63,341 nucleotides of DNA from a bacterium (GTDB lineage Bacteria; Patescibacteriota; Gracilibacteria; Peribacterales; Peribacteraceae), in contig JAQCIJ010000003.1 of the NCBI GenBank assembly GCA_027592135.1, forward strand, positions 1 through 63,341, written 5' to 3'. The notes under the pieces were generated by a model. The model ran no database searches. It saw only the letters and a program-made list of their open reading frames with translations, and was not told the origin of the DNA. The first letter of the stretch is position 1; each line of letters begins with the position of its first letter. Below are positions 34,505 through 42,706 of the stretch, piece after piece. The position numbers were made by a program, and so were the translations under genes.

Positions 34505-35377
34505 TTATGAAATTGATTTCATAATTCTAAGGCGCATTCTCTCCTTCATTTGAATGATATCTTCAAATGCTTCGTGTGCTTTATACGGGCTGCGAAATTT
34601 CCAGAGAGGAGTAACATCCGTCACGATGCGAACCATTTCGTTTACCTCCTTCATTACATCTTCTTTTGATGCCCAATCAATATCATGCGCACTGAGCGTA
34701 TCGAACATTTGGTTTACGCGGTGTAATGTACGGTGCACAGCTTCTAGTAAGAGTTGTTCACGTTTTTCATCGAGGTTGTAGTGGTGAATCTCATTTTCGT
34801 AGAAGTCGGGGATCTCTTCGAGGAGAGTCTGTAACTGCCGAAAGGCAATAATCATATTCTCCCAATGTTCAGAATCGATATCTCCATGTTTTTTTACTTC
34901 ACGTATAATATGATCGAAGTCTTTTCGGGCGATGTACATGCCTTCACGGGTGTTGTGGAACACATCCTCAAATGTAAGACGGTGCACTTCTGTTAGCGTC
35001 ATTTCCTGCTGATGCGATACAAGCTTTGTGACAAAGATCGCAAACACGAGCAGTGCTGAGATGCTCTGAATACTTGCAAGTACTTTCGAAAACCCTTCTG
35101 GCGTGATGTCTCCATACCCTGTAGAAGTTGCCGTGATAATGCTGTAGTACAGAGCGTTTGCAAATCGCATTGCAGGGTCTGCAATATTCGCGAGACTTGT
35201 AGGGGCATGCTCTAGTCCTGCTCCCATGTAACTTAAGCCCCAGTAAGCAACAGCAAAAACTATTGCCATCGATGCCCAGATAATAAATAGTGTGGTATAC
35301 GATAGGTTCGTAAGGAGCTCAATGACAATGAATGCCTTAGGGGTCTTTGCGCTTTTTGGAAGTGGTCGAGGGCTCAT
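34505..35377 (-). CDS. Two-helix potassium channel with long helical cytoplasmic domain
   Basis: A 290-aa protein. Residues 27-50 and 100-120 are membrane helices around a pore loop with the selectivity filter TSTGYGD at 84-90. The pore type is that of the Ion_trans_2 family. Instead of a RCK domain, residues 125-290 are a charged helical region (for example HWENMIIAFRQLQTLLEE), whose ligand, if any, is unknown. It would allow K+ flux and so set membrane potential or turgor, and might serve the K+-dependent pyrophosphatase indirectly. The family call is firm. Confidence 0.87.
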   Translation of the reverse strand: MSPRPLPKSAKTPKAFIVIELLTNLSYTTLFIIWASMAIVFAVAYWGLSYMGAGLEHAPTSLANIADPAMRFANALYYSIITATSTGYGDITPEGFSKVLASIQSISALLVFAIFVTKLVSHQQEMTLTEVHRLTFEDVFHNTREGMYIARKDFDHIIREVKKHGDIDSEHWENMIIAFRQLQTLLEEIPDFYENEIHHYNLDEKREQLLLEAVHRTLHRVNQMFDTLSAHDIDWASKEDVMKEVNEMVRIVTDVTPLWKFRSPYKAHEAFEDIIQMKERMRLRIMKSIS

Positions 35378-35399
35378 AGGGGAGAGTATAGCGTACGGC

Positions 35400-35612
35400 T
35401 TATACGGTTTTCTTAAAGGAGTTTTTACCAGTTACTACCATTTGTATTCCTTTATAAGCGAAGAATAGTCCACCAACGAGAAATGCAGTGTTTGCTGCAA
35501 TACTTGCGATGTTAAGTGCACCAGAACCCATAGATTCCCGTAATACATTCAAGCTTCCAGCTGTAGATACGCTTTCAACGCCGCCTGTGCTTAGTGTTTC
35601 TGTTAGTGCCAT
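35400..35612 (-). CDS. Tiny membrane protein (70 aa)
   Basis: The start at 35612 (MALTETLS) follows a TATAAT box (35625-35630, reverse strand) by 12 nt; the frame upstream of it is open but overlaps that box. Residues 38-60 form one hydrophobic helix (IASIAANTAFLVGGLFFAYKGI) followed by a basic tail. No family was recognised. It is the third of three small genes in a row. Confidence 0.55.
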   Translation of the reverse strand: MALTETLSTGGVESVSTAGSLNVLRESMGSGALNIASIAANTAFLVGGLFFAYKGIQMVVTGKNSFKKTV

Positions 35613-35683
35613 ATTTACTCTTATATTATACAATAAATATCAAAATTGAGCAATAATCCAATTCTCTCTTAAATATAGGGTTT

Positions 35684-35809
35684 TTAGTTACTATTTCCGG
35701 TTGCTCTTCTTACAGCCCAGCGTGTAACTCCAATAAACGCTGCTATGCCAATAGCGCCTACAACAAGCTCTGGGCCTGTAAATCCGAAGGCGAGTGCTTC
35801 TCCTTCCAT
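35684..35809 (-). CDS. Tiny membrane protein (41 aa)
   Basis: A frame from ATG 35807-35809 to TAA 35684-35686. Residues 13-29 are hydrophobic (PELVVGAIGIAAFIGV) and the tail is basic (RWAVRRATG). It starts 1 bp after the stop of the 156-aa gene, so the two are probably translationally coupled. Like its 70-aa neighbour it is a single-helix protein with a positive C-terminus. No family was recognised. Confidence 0.5.
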   Translation of the reverse strand: MEGEALAFGFTGPELVVGAIGIAAFIGVTRWAVRRATGNSN

Positions 35810-35810
35810 A

Positions 35811-36281
35811 TTAGTTATTTATAGCGTTACCTATCTGTTCTCTTGTAAATCCTTGTAGATTATTCGGTGTATTTGCATGGTCTCCTGCAGCGATAGTAAG
35901 TGGATCTGTTATTAGGCCGTCATAGGCAACATCAAATAGAGAGGTGACACCATTTGCTAGTGTTCCAATTGGATTTCTTTCTGTAAAGAGCCGTGGAATT
36001 GTAGAAAGTACCTCAACGACATCAGCTCTCGTTTGGCCGAAAATACCTGCATATGCTGCCCGCTTTTCTTTTCCTGTAACAAAGGCAGCAGCGTCATTTC
36101 CGATTTTTCCAACGTGCCTAGCCACTTGAGCTAATGCCCCCATTCCATGATCGTAGATTCCATTATTGTTAACTCTGTGGATAGAGTTATCCGCTATTGT
36201 TTGACCAAAACTACCCTCCCATCGTGTTTTATAGATGAGTCGTTTCTCTCGTGCCGATGGGCGACGGAATGCGATTCTCAT
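35811..36281 (-). CDS. Hypothetical protein (156 aa) heading a small-protein cluster
   Basis: The start at 36281 (MRIAFRRPSAREKR) follows an extended -10, TGTATAAT (36291-36298, reverse strand), by 9 nt; the frame is open to 36341 but those codons overlap the box. The product is basic at the start, polar and rich in Asn, Gly and Ala, with amphipathic helices and no clear membrane segment. No family was recognised. The two tiny membrane proteins downstream suggest a small envelope-associated unit. Confidence 0.55.
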   Translation of the reverse strand: MRIAFRRPSAREKRLIYKTRWEGSFGQTIADNSIHRVNNNGIYDHGMGALAQVARHVGKIGNDAAAFVTGKEKRAAYAGIFGQTRADVVEVLSTIPRLFTERNPIGTLANGVTSLFDVAYDGLITDPLTIAAGDHANTPNNLQGFTREQIGNAINN

Positions 36282-36411
36282 TTCGCCTCTATTATACATA
36301 TTCTGCATAATTTGTCCTCTATTTTTACCATTAACTTGCATTAGATTACGTGGGTGTGTAATCTTCTGCGGCTTTGCCTAATGGCGAAACATTCGTTCTT
36401 TTCATCACTTG

Positions 36412-36437
36412 AAACCGCCTCTACCGGCGGTTTTTTT
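36412..36437 (+). terminator. Terminator between divergent genes
   Basis: The stem AACCGCC / GGCGGTT is followed by seven T on the + strand. The gene to its left points the other way, so this terminator must end a transcript that starts between about 36290 and 36400: either a small RNA or an attenuated valS leader. Confidence 0.8.
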
Positions 36438-36520
36438 AATTTCCACAAGAGCGAGCGAAGCGAGCCGCGGTGGAAATTACCCTAAGCGAGTCCGCCGCAG
36501 CGGGCGAGTCGAATGGGTTC
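36438..36520. repeat. GC-rich inverted and direct repeats before valS
   Basis: A 9-bp perfect inverted repeat (AATTTCCAC at 36438-36446, GTGGAAATT at 36470-36478) encloses GAGCGAGCGAAGCGAGC, and is followed by two copies of GCGAGTC separated by a CCGC/GCGG hairpin. The function is unknown. GCGAGC-type stretches also occur at 24369 and 61520-61600. Confidence 0.5.
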
Positions 36521-36569
36521 TTCCAATAGTTTTTGTGGATCTCAAGCGTTTATCTTGTAGAATCTCTTT

Positions 36570-39251
36570 ATGCTTCCAAAAGCGTACGATCCAGGCTCAA
36601 CAGAAGACCGCATTTACAATATGTGGGAGGAGAGTGGGGCGTTTATTGCGGATAACACTACAGATAAAGAGCCTTTTACCATAAGTATGCCTCCGCCAAA
36701 TGCGACAGGGCAGCTTCATCTAGGACATGCGGTGATGCTTGCTCTTGAAGATATCTTTATTCGGTACGCTCGTATGCAGGGCAAAGAAGCACTTTGGGTA
36801 CCTGGGACAGACCATGCAGCGATTGCCACGGAGAATGTGGTTATTAAGAAGTTAAAAGACGGTGGTATGAAAGATCCACGAGAGGAAATGGGACGCGAGA
36901 AACTTGTCGATGCTATCAAAGAGTTTGTTGGAGAAAGCCAAGATACTATCCGCGGACAGATCAGAAAAATGGGATGTAGTTGCGACTGGTCACGCGAGGC
37001 GTACACGATGGATGAACCGAGGCATCGCATAGTTAAAGAGATCTTTTGTAAGATGTTTGCTGACGATCTTATCTATCGCGGTCACCGCATTGTAAACTGG
37101 GATCCTAAGCTTCAGACGAATGTGTCTGATGATGAACTGGATCACCAAGAACGTACAGATCCATTTTTTACTTTTCAATACGGACCATTCGAGATTGGTA
37201 CCGTGCGCCCAGAGACAAAATTTGGTGATAAGTATGTTGTTATGCACCCAGATGACAAACGCTATGCACAGTACAAGCACGGAGATACCTTCGATTGCGA
37301 ATGGATCAATGGACCGATTTCTGCAACCATCATCAAGGATGAATCCGTAGATCCAGAAATGGGTACAGGAGTAATGACGATAACCCCATGGCACAGTGGT
37401 GTGGATTTTGAGATTGCACAGCGTCATGGACTCGATAAAGAGCAGATCATCGACTTTGCTGGAAAGCTCCTTCCAATAGCAGGGGAGTTTGCCGGCATGA
37501 AGATTGAAGATGCGCGAGCAAAGATTGTTGAGAAGCTTGATAAAAAAGGCTTGCTCGTAAAGACAGATGAGAAGTACGAACACACGGTTGCACTCAATAG
37601 CCGTGGAGGAGGAATGATAGAGCCACAGATTAAATTGCAGTGGTTTATTGATGTAAACCGCGAAGCTGTTGAATGGAAAGGAAAGAAGATGAGTCTAAAG
37701 CAGGTAATGCAGGACACCGTAAAGAGTGGTGATATCAAAATCATTCCAGAACGGTTCGAGAAAACCTACTTCCACTGGATTGATAACCTTCGTGACTGGT
37801 GTATCTCTCGCCAAATCTGGTGGGGACATCAGATCCCTGTGTACTACAAAGGAGCTGAAGAGTTTGCAGGGGTGTTGCCTCCAGAAGGAGACGGTTGGGT
37901 GCAAGACCCAGATACACTCGATACATGGTTTTCTTCTGCTCTGTGGACATGGAGCACGCTCGTAGACCCGAAGCTTACCGAGGACTACTCACTCACGTTG
38001 AAAGAGATGATAGACGGTAGTCCGGACATCCAGAAGTTCCACCCGACACAGGTAATGGAAACAGGGTATGACATTATCTTCTTCTGGGTAGCCCGTATGA
38101 TTTTGATGACGACATACAGTATCGGACAAGTGCCATTTGATACGGTCTACTTGCACGGAATGATCCGCGCACGAGACGGAAAGAAGATGAGTAAATCGAA
38201 TCCAGAGGGGACGATCGATCCACTCGATATTATCGAGAAGTACGGGACAGATGCCTTGCGTATGTCGATGATCGTAGGACAAAGCCCAGGGAACGACCAA
38301 AAGCTCTACGAAGAGAAGATCGCTGGATACAGAAACTTTATTAATAAGCTGTGGAATGCGTCGCGGTTTGTATTGATGCAGTGTGAAGAGGCAGGGGTTG
38401 ATCCGCACGTTGTAGGGGGTAGGGAGTTGGAGTTAGGGAGTAAGGATTTATCTTTAGCAGACAAGGCACTTCTTTCATCACTGCAAGATTTGATAACAGA
38501 TGTGACAGATGGAATGGCGAACTATCGCTTAAGTGAAACAGGAGAGAGGCTGTATAGCTTCACGTGGGATTATTTCTGCGACTGGTACTTAGAACTCTCT
38601 AAAGGTGAAGCAAACCCTACAGTGCTTATTCATACACTCCGCACACTTGTTACACTTCTTCATCCGTACTGTCCGTTTGTGACAGAGGAGTTGTGGGATG
38701 CCATCAAGCATAAAGATGCAGGAATGTTAATAAATGAACAATGGCCAATGACCAATGATCAAATCAGGGATCAGGTTACACAAGATCAACTACAAGTGGT
38801 TATCGATGTTATCTCTGCTATTCGTAGCCTTCGTAGCGGTCAAGGAATAGAGCCAGGAAAGAAAGTGACTGTTACATTACTTACGCGGTCTCAGGGAATG
38901 TTACTTGAAGCACAGAACGAACATATCAAGAGGCTCGCAAAAGTAGAAAGCCTGACAATTGATACAAATCCCGATGCTACTAAGCCTGAAAATGCTGCAA
39001 GTGCAGTACTCAAAGACGTAGAGATATTCCTCTCTCTTGATGGTCTTATTGATAAAGACAAAGAACTTGCGAAGCTTGGAGTTGAGAAACAAAAACTCGA
39101 AGGATTCATTAAAGGTATTACTGCAAAGCTTGATAATAAATCTTTTGTTGAGAATGCAAAAGAAGAGGTAGTTGCACTTGAGCGAGAGAAGCTGGAGAGT
39201 GCAGAGGGGAAGCTTGTTAAGGTGAATGAGAGAATCATAAGTCTCAACTAG
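36570..39251 (+). CDS. valS: Valyl-tRNA synthetase
   Basis: An 893-aa class I synthetase of normal length. HIGH appears as HLGH in PPPNATGQLHLGH (about residue 49), the CP1 editing domain follows, KMSKS is KKMSKSNPEG (about 540), then the anticodon-binding domain and a C-terminal coiled coil with Lys and Glu repeats. TAGAAT (36558-36563) ends 6 nt before the ATG, fitting a leaderless mRNA. Two surface segments are encoded by imperfect tandem repeats: GRELELGS at about 38420-38445 and EQWPMTNDQI at about 38735-38765. Confidence 0.97.
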   Translation: MLPKAYDPGSTEDRIYNMWEESGAFIADNTTDKEPFTISMPPPNATGQLHLGHAVMLALEDIFIRYARMQGKEALWVPGTDHAAIATENVVIKKLKDGGMKDPREEMGREKLVDAIKEFVGESQDTIRGQIRKMGCSCDWSREAYTMDEPRHRIVKEIFCKMFADDLIYRGHRIVNWDPKLQTNVSDDELDHQERTDPFFTFQYGPFEIGTVRPETKFGDKYVVMHPDDKRYAQYKHGDTFDCEWINGPISATIIKDESVDPEMGTGVMTITPWHSGVDFEIAQRHGLDKEQIIDFAGKLLPIAGEFAGMKIEDARAKIVEKLDKKGLLVKTDEKYEHTVALNSRGGGMIEPQIKLQWFIDVNREAVEWKGKKMSLKQVMQDTVKSGDIKIIPERFEKTYFHWIDNLRDWCISRQIWWGHQIPVYYKGAEEFAGVLPPEGDGWVQDPDTLDTWFSSALWTWSTLVDPKLTEDYSLTLKEMIDGSPDIQKFHPTQVMETGYDIIFFWVARMILMTTYSIGQVPFDTVYLHGMIRARDGKKMSKSNPEGTIDPLDIIEKYGTDALRMSMIVGQSPGNDQKLYEEKIAGYRNFINKLWNASRFVLMQCEEAGVDPHVVGGRELELGSKDLSLADKALLSSLQDLITDVTDGMANYRLSETGERLYSFTWDYFCDWYLELSKGEANPTVLIHTLRTLVTLLHPYCPFVTEELWDAIKHKDAGMLINEQWPMTNDQIRDQVTQDQLQVVIDVISAIRSLRSGQGIEPGKKVTVTLLTRSQGMLLEAQNEHIKRLAKVESLTIDTNPDATKPENAASAVLKDVEIFLSLDGLIDKDKELAKLGVEKQKLEGFIKGITAKLDNKSFVENAKEEVVALEREKLESAEGKLVKVNERIISLN

Positions 39252-39277
39252 TTTCCTTTGCCACAGATGTGGCAGAC

Positions 39278-39300
39278 GAGGCAGACTGCCTGATTTTTTT
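39278..39300 (+). terminator. Rho-independent terminator after valS
   Basis: The short stem AGGCA / TGCCT followed by GA and seven T, 27 bp after the valS stop; another hairpin (TGCCACA / TGTGGCA) precedes it. dinB converges from the other side. Confidence 0.75.
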
Positions 39301-39370
39301 GGTTCGTTTTTGCATCAAGGCAAAAATGAAGAAGAAGATAGCGAAGCTTACTTTTGTCATACATGTCTTG

Positions 39371-40561
39371 TTATTCAATAATCTCCAAATGCGGTTTCTT
39401 AGCATTATTTACAGCCATAGCGCTACCGCGCTTTATGCTCTCTCGCCCGTACTTTTTATGGAGGTCATCCATAGCTGCTTGAATATTTTCTACTTCTTGA
39501 GTGTTCTTTGGATTCTCGAATAACGAATACTGCGTGCCACCTTTGGGGTTAAGTCCATAAAGCCCGAGTCCCACTTGTGTGTACCGGCTTCCTTGTTCAT
39601 ACAGTCGATCGAAACACTGGTGCACATACGGCAGCACTTGTTCTTCGGTATCTGCAGCTTGTGGCAGCTTATTTTCTTTTTGGTCGAAGGTGTACGCGTC
39701 ACTGCGCAGCCATACACTTACGACACTTGTTGCCAACCCCAGACGCCTCATTTTTAGCATGGTGTAGGTCAAATGATGCAAGAGATGTGCGTACACCATT
39801 GCGCGATCACGGGTGGGCAGGAAGCTTCTTGTACGTGAAATAGATTTAGGAAGTGGAATTTCAGTTTCTATCTTTTCGACCATTTCTCCAAGAAGTTCTC
39901 GTTGCATGGCAAGCCCCGGGCGACCAAAGAGCTTTTGTACTTTTTCTTTATCGGCGTACGCAATGTCGTAGGCGGTTTTCCATCCTTGCGCTTCTGTGTG
40001 GAGTGCTCTGCGCCTGCCAATACCGGGAATAGCTTCTGCTGATCTGTCGCGTAAAAATGTATCGATAGAACTACGAAAGATGATCGTGACTCCTTCGGGT
40101 TTTACGTACTCACTCGCCATTTTTGCAAGGAGTTTGCTTGGTCCTATTCCTATCGAAACTGTCAGATCGACAGATCGCTTTACTGTCTCTTGGAGTTCGA
40201 GTGCCCAGTGTTTGATGTTATCGGGTAAACCTCCTGTAAGACTCTTAAGATCCAAGAACCATTCATCCACACTGTACCGCTGAATAATCGGGCAACGGTT
40301 TTTGAGGATCTGTTCTATTTGACGAGAGGCGAGCAGTGCTTCGTCGAAGTCCGAAGGAAGTGCGATGGCACCTTTGCAAAGTTTGCGAGCCTCGCTGAGA
40401 CGCATCCCTGTCTTTACTCCGCATGCCTTTGCCTCGTAGCTTGCAGCAATTACACAACCACCTCCCATCCCAAGAGCGAGTAGGGGTTTACCTTTAAGGT
40501 CTGGCCGTTTTCGCTGGAGTGCAGAGGCGAAGAAAGCGTCTGCGTCGATGTGAGCAAGCAT
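39371..40561 (-). CDS. dinB: DNA polymerase IV (Y family)
   Basis: A 396-aa translesion polymerase. The metal-binding residues are in HIDADAFFAS (Asp6) and YSVDEWFLDL (Asp99, Glu100); SYEAKACGVKTGM is the fingers block. A helix-hairpin-helix region (PGIGRRRALHTEA) and little-finger domain follow. Residue 101 is Trp where most relatives have Ala, Val or Cys, close to the active site. It lies downstream of lexA on the same strand, separated by a decayed repeat-rich insert, which fits SOS control. Confidence 0.92.
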   Translation of the reverse strand: MLAHIDADAFFASALQRKRPDLKGKPLLALGMGGGCVIAASYEAKACGVKTGMRLSEARKLCKGAIALPSDFDEALLASRQIEQILKNRCPIIQRYSVDEWFLDLKSLTGGLPDNIKHWALELQETVKRSVDLTVSIGIGPSKLLAKMASEYVKPEGVTIIFRSSIDTFLRDRSAEAIPGIGRRRALHTEAQGWKTAYDIAYADKEKVQKLFGRPGLAMQRELLGEMVEKIETEIPLPKSISRTRSFLPTRDRAMVYAHLLHHLTYTMLKMRRLGLATSVVSVWLRSDAYTFDQKENKLPQAADTEEQVLPYVHQCFDRLYEQGSRYTQVGLGLYGLNPKGGTQYSLFENPKNTQEVENIQAAMDDLHKKYGRESIKRGSAMAVNNAKKPHLEIIE

Positions 40562-40581
40562 GACGAGGGGTAAGGGGTAGT

Positions 40582-40750
40582 AGTTAGTAGCTGGTAGTTC
40601 GGGATTGTATAGACCTTAGTAATCCATTTATCAGTTTTGCAACAGTCACCGTTTGCTCTGCTAGCCCATCGAAATCATCAAAAAAGAAGACGAATAATAA
40701 TGACTCAAATTTTCCCCTAACCCCTAACCCCTAACCCCTAGCTACTAACT
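40582..40750. mobile_element. Possible decayed small insertion with 11-bp inverted ends
   Basis: AGTTAGTAGCT at 40582-40592 reappears inverted at 40740-40750. Next to the right end are four copies of CCCCTAA (40714-40740), and next to the left end are GGGGTA units (40567-40580). The enclosed reverse-strand frame looks like the end of a helical bundle protein. This resembles a small mobile or intervening element, but no transposase and no clear target duplication are visible. Confidence 0.35.
40584..40730 (-). pseudogene. Remnant resembling the end of a four-helix-bundle (S23/IVS-type) protein
   Basis: A frame without a start codon (stop TAG at 40731-40733 upstream, TAA 40584-40586 at the end) encodes DDFDGLAEQTVTVAKLINGL followed by LRSIQS. 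The spacing of hydrophobic residues and the LINGLLRS ending recall the last helix of the 23S-rRNA-intervening-sequence four-helix-bundle proteins. Only about 35 residues are family-like. The match is by eye and could be chance. Confidence 0.3.
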
Positions 40751-40752
40751 CC

Positions 40753-41361
40753 CTAATACTTTCTAATCATTCCTTCCATAACTCCTGCAACTTGCAATTC
40801 TTCTACGGCATACATATCCGGATAGTTGGCATTTTCTGCTTGGAGATAGTATTTACCTTTATCGCGTTTTAGGCGTTTGAGGGTAAATTCTCCATCCAGA
40901 GAGCCAACGACAATATCGTTAAGCTTTGGTGTTTTGTTACGGTTTACGACTATAACATCCTCTTCGAGTATTCCTGCATCTATCATGCTGTCACCTTTTA
41001 CACGCAAAAGGAATGTCGATGCTCTATCACCAATAAGATATGCATCAAGCGAGATCATTTCTTCTGCTTGCTCTTCTACGGGGGCTGCAAACCCTGCGGA
41101 GATTGGACCGAAGAGTGGGAGCATCATTGGTTGTGCGAAGCCGTCGTCTCCATCTCCTACTTCCATAATTTTAATACGTCCCTTCGGATCTTTTTCGAGT
41201 TGCCCTTCGCGCACCAATACATTTACCACTTTTGCGACGGCGTTTTTACTACTGACACCAAAGGCTAACGCAAGGTCTGCCAGAGAAGGGGAGTATCCGC
41301 GTTTGCGTTGGAATTCTCCTATATAATTAAGCACGGTGCGTTGGTGTGGTGTAAGGGTCAT
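40753..41361 (-). CDS. lexA: LexA repressor
   Basis: A 202-aa SOS repressor. An N-terminal winged helix (residues 1-65, with YSPSLADLALAFGVSSKNAV as helix-turn-helix) is followed by the S24 self-cleavage domain: scissile Ala89-Gly90 in PISAGF, nucleophile Ser125 in KGDSM and base Lys162. All are intact, so RecA-stimulated self-cleavage should work. A 22-bp palindrome covers its own -10 box. dinB lies downstream on the same strand. Confidence 0.95.
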   Translation of the reverse strand: MTLTPHQRTVLNYIGEFQRKRGYSPSLADLALAFGVSSKNAVAKVVNVLVREGQLEKDPKGRIKIMEVGDGDDGFAQPMMLPLFGPISAGFAAPVEEQAEEMISLDAYLIGDRASTFLLRVKGDSMIDAGILEEDVIVVNRNKTPKLNDIVVGSLDGEFTLKRLKRDKGKYYLQAENANYPDMYAVEELQVAGVMEGMIRKY

Positions 41362-41385
41362 GAGAAAAAATGGAAAAAGTACATT

Positions 41386-41422
41386 CGTCCACCATAGTAG
41401 GTGTACGAGTGTGCACTGTCAA
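41386..41422 (-). promoter_or_regulatory. lexA promoter with palindromic operator over the -10
   Basis: On the reverse strand TTGACA (41417-41422), a 17-bp spacer and TACTAT (41394-41399) form a near-consensus promoter. The -10 is exactly framed by the half-sites CGTACACC and GGTGGACG (41386-41407), a 22-bp palindrome with one mismatched pair. This is a convincing operator for LexA autorepression, with a sequence unlike the E. coli (CTGT...ACAG) or Bacillus (GAAC...GTTC) SOS boxes. Confidence 0.65.
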
Positions 41423-41427
41423 GAATA

Positions 41428-41455
41428 AGTTATGAGTTATGAGTTATGAGTTATG
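41428..41455. repeat. Four 7-bp tandem repeats (AGTTATG)
   Basis: Four perfect AGTTATG units lie between the lexA promoter and the end of the MFS gene. This is one of several unrelated 7-9 bp tandem arrays in the window. Confidence 0.9.
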
Positions 41456-41490
41456 GATTAGCCAAAATCAGGTATTGCATTTTTTGTTTT

Positions 41491-42684
41491 CTACTGTGGA
41501 ATCTTATTCCACACAAAGCTCATGCTGAAGAATGTAGTCACAAGTAGTACACCACCAATAATACCGGTGATGAGTATGGCTTGATTGATGGTGAGGACAT
41601 CTGCCATGTATCCAAGGAATGGAGAGGCGAGTGTAAACATGCTACGGAATACGAACGAACGTATGGATAGTACGGTTGCTCGAATATCAGAAGTGGTCAT
41701 GCGATTAATAATATTATTAGTGAGTGGCGACAGGATACCCCAGGCGATGCGTGCCAATCCAAAGAAGATCAGTCCCCATAGCGACGATATACTGCCAAGG
41801 GCTATGCAGGAACCAAACACTACGAGTGCAATACCGGTAAGTAGCAAGCGGTCATCAGCAAACCGCTCCATGGTGTAGGTATATTTAGAGGCAACAGCCC
41901 CAACAAGAACGATCACAGAATGCGTAATACCAAAATACATCAGTGGTAACCCGACACTTGTTTGGTAGATTTGCGTATACCAAAAGAGCGACATAGTCAT
42001 CATGGCAATAATGCTGTGAAGAATAATAATACTGCGCAGCGGCACGTTATGGATGATGCTTTGCTTGGTGATACGCCACATGGTCTTAAGATGTCTGCCT
42101 TCTTGCATTTTGTGTCTGCGTGGTTCTGTAAGCAATAGTGTAACAATACAGGCAATTCCATAGGGAATGAGTGTCATCTGTACAGGGAGTCGCAAGCTAT
42201 AGACTACGAGAAACCCTCCCACAATACTCATGAGTGCCTCTGCTCCAAAGTGTGCAAATGCTAAGTTTCCACTGATGCGTTTATAGGAATTCGTATCATC
42301 TAGCTCCAAAAGAGAATCAAATGCGAGTGCCTCTAATGTTCCTGAATAGAAGCTTACTCCTATGCCAAGAAATATTTCTCCTATAAAGAATGTCATAAAA
42401 TTATAGCTTGTTGCATAAAGCAATACGCCAATAAATCCAGCAATTCCGCCAACAATAGCAGTATTTTTTCGACCCCATTTATCTGATGCATAACCGGATG
42501 GTATTTCGAGTAGAACTGCGCTTAATGTGAATACTCCTTGTAAAATAAATATTTGCTGCAGGCTCAATTTAGCACTGAGCATGAAGGGGATAATGATAGG
42601 AATGAACAATATCGATCCATTCAAAAAATGGAGGATATATAACTTCCAAATATTTGCCTGCATCTTTTGTAGGTAGCTCTCCAT
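41491..42684 (-). CDS. Major facilitator superfamily transporter
   Basis: A 397-aa protein with about 12 hydrophobic helices. The MFS loop signature between helices 2 and 3 appears as GYASDKWGRKNTAIVGG. Helices 4-6 and the central cytoplasmic loop (residues 190-215, basic) are typical. The substrate is unknown; efflux or sugar transport are both possible. It is the last of three co-directional genes after LCP and a membrane protein, 22 bp from its upstream neighbour. Confidence 0.82.
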   Translation of the reverse strand: MESYLQKMQANIWKLYILHFLNGSILFIPIIIPFMLSAKLSLQQIFILQGVFTLSAVLLEIPSGYASDKWGRKNTAIVGGIAGFIGVLLYATSYNFMTFFIGEIFLGIGVSFYSGTLEALAFDSLLELDDTNSYKRISGNLAFAHFGAEALMSIVGGFLVVYSLRLPVQMTLIPYGIACIVTLLLTEPRRHKMQEGRHLKTMWRITKQSIIHNVPLRSIIILHSIIAMMTMSLFWYTQIYQTSVGLPLMYFGITHSVIVLVGAVASKYTYTMERFADDRLLLTGIALVVFGSCIALGSISSLWGLIFFGLARIAWGILSPLTNNIINRMTTSDIRATVLSIRSFVFRSMFTLASPFLGYMADVLTINQAILITGIIGGVLLVTTFFSMSFVWNKIPQ

Positions 42685-42706
42685 GCATAGAGTTTACACT
42701 ATCTAT

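Noticed and set aside
36346-36569. T-box riboswitch before valS
   Set aside because: No T-box consensus, specifier loop or Stem I features; only a plain terminator.
36990-37583. 197-codon reverse-strand frame in valS
   Set aside because: Antisense to the conserved ValS catalytic and editing regions; no promoter or family features.
39269-39523. 84-codon + strand frame after valS
   Set aside because: Begins in the terminator region and runs antisense to dinB.
40714-41455. Short tandem arrays as a CRISPR
   Set aside because: Units are 7 bp with no spacers, and no cas genes are present; the RecB-like nuclease at 366 is far away and not in a cas context.
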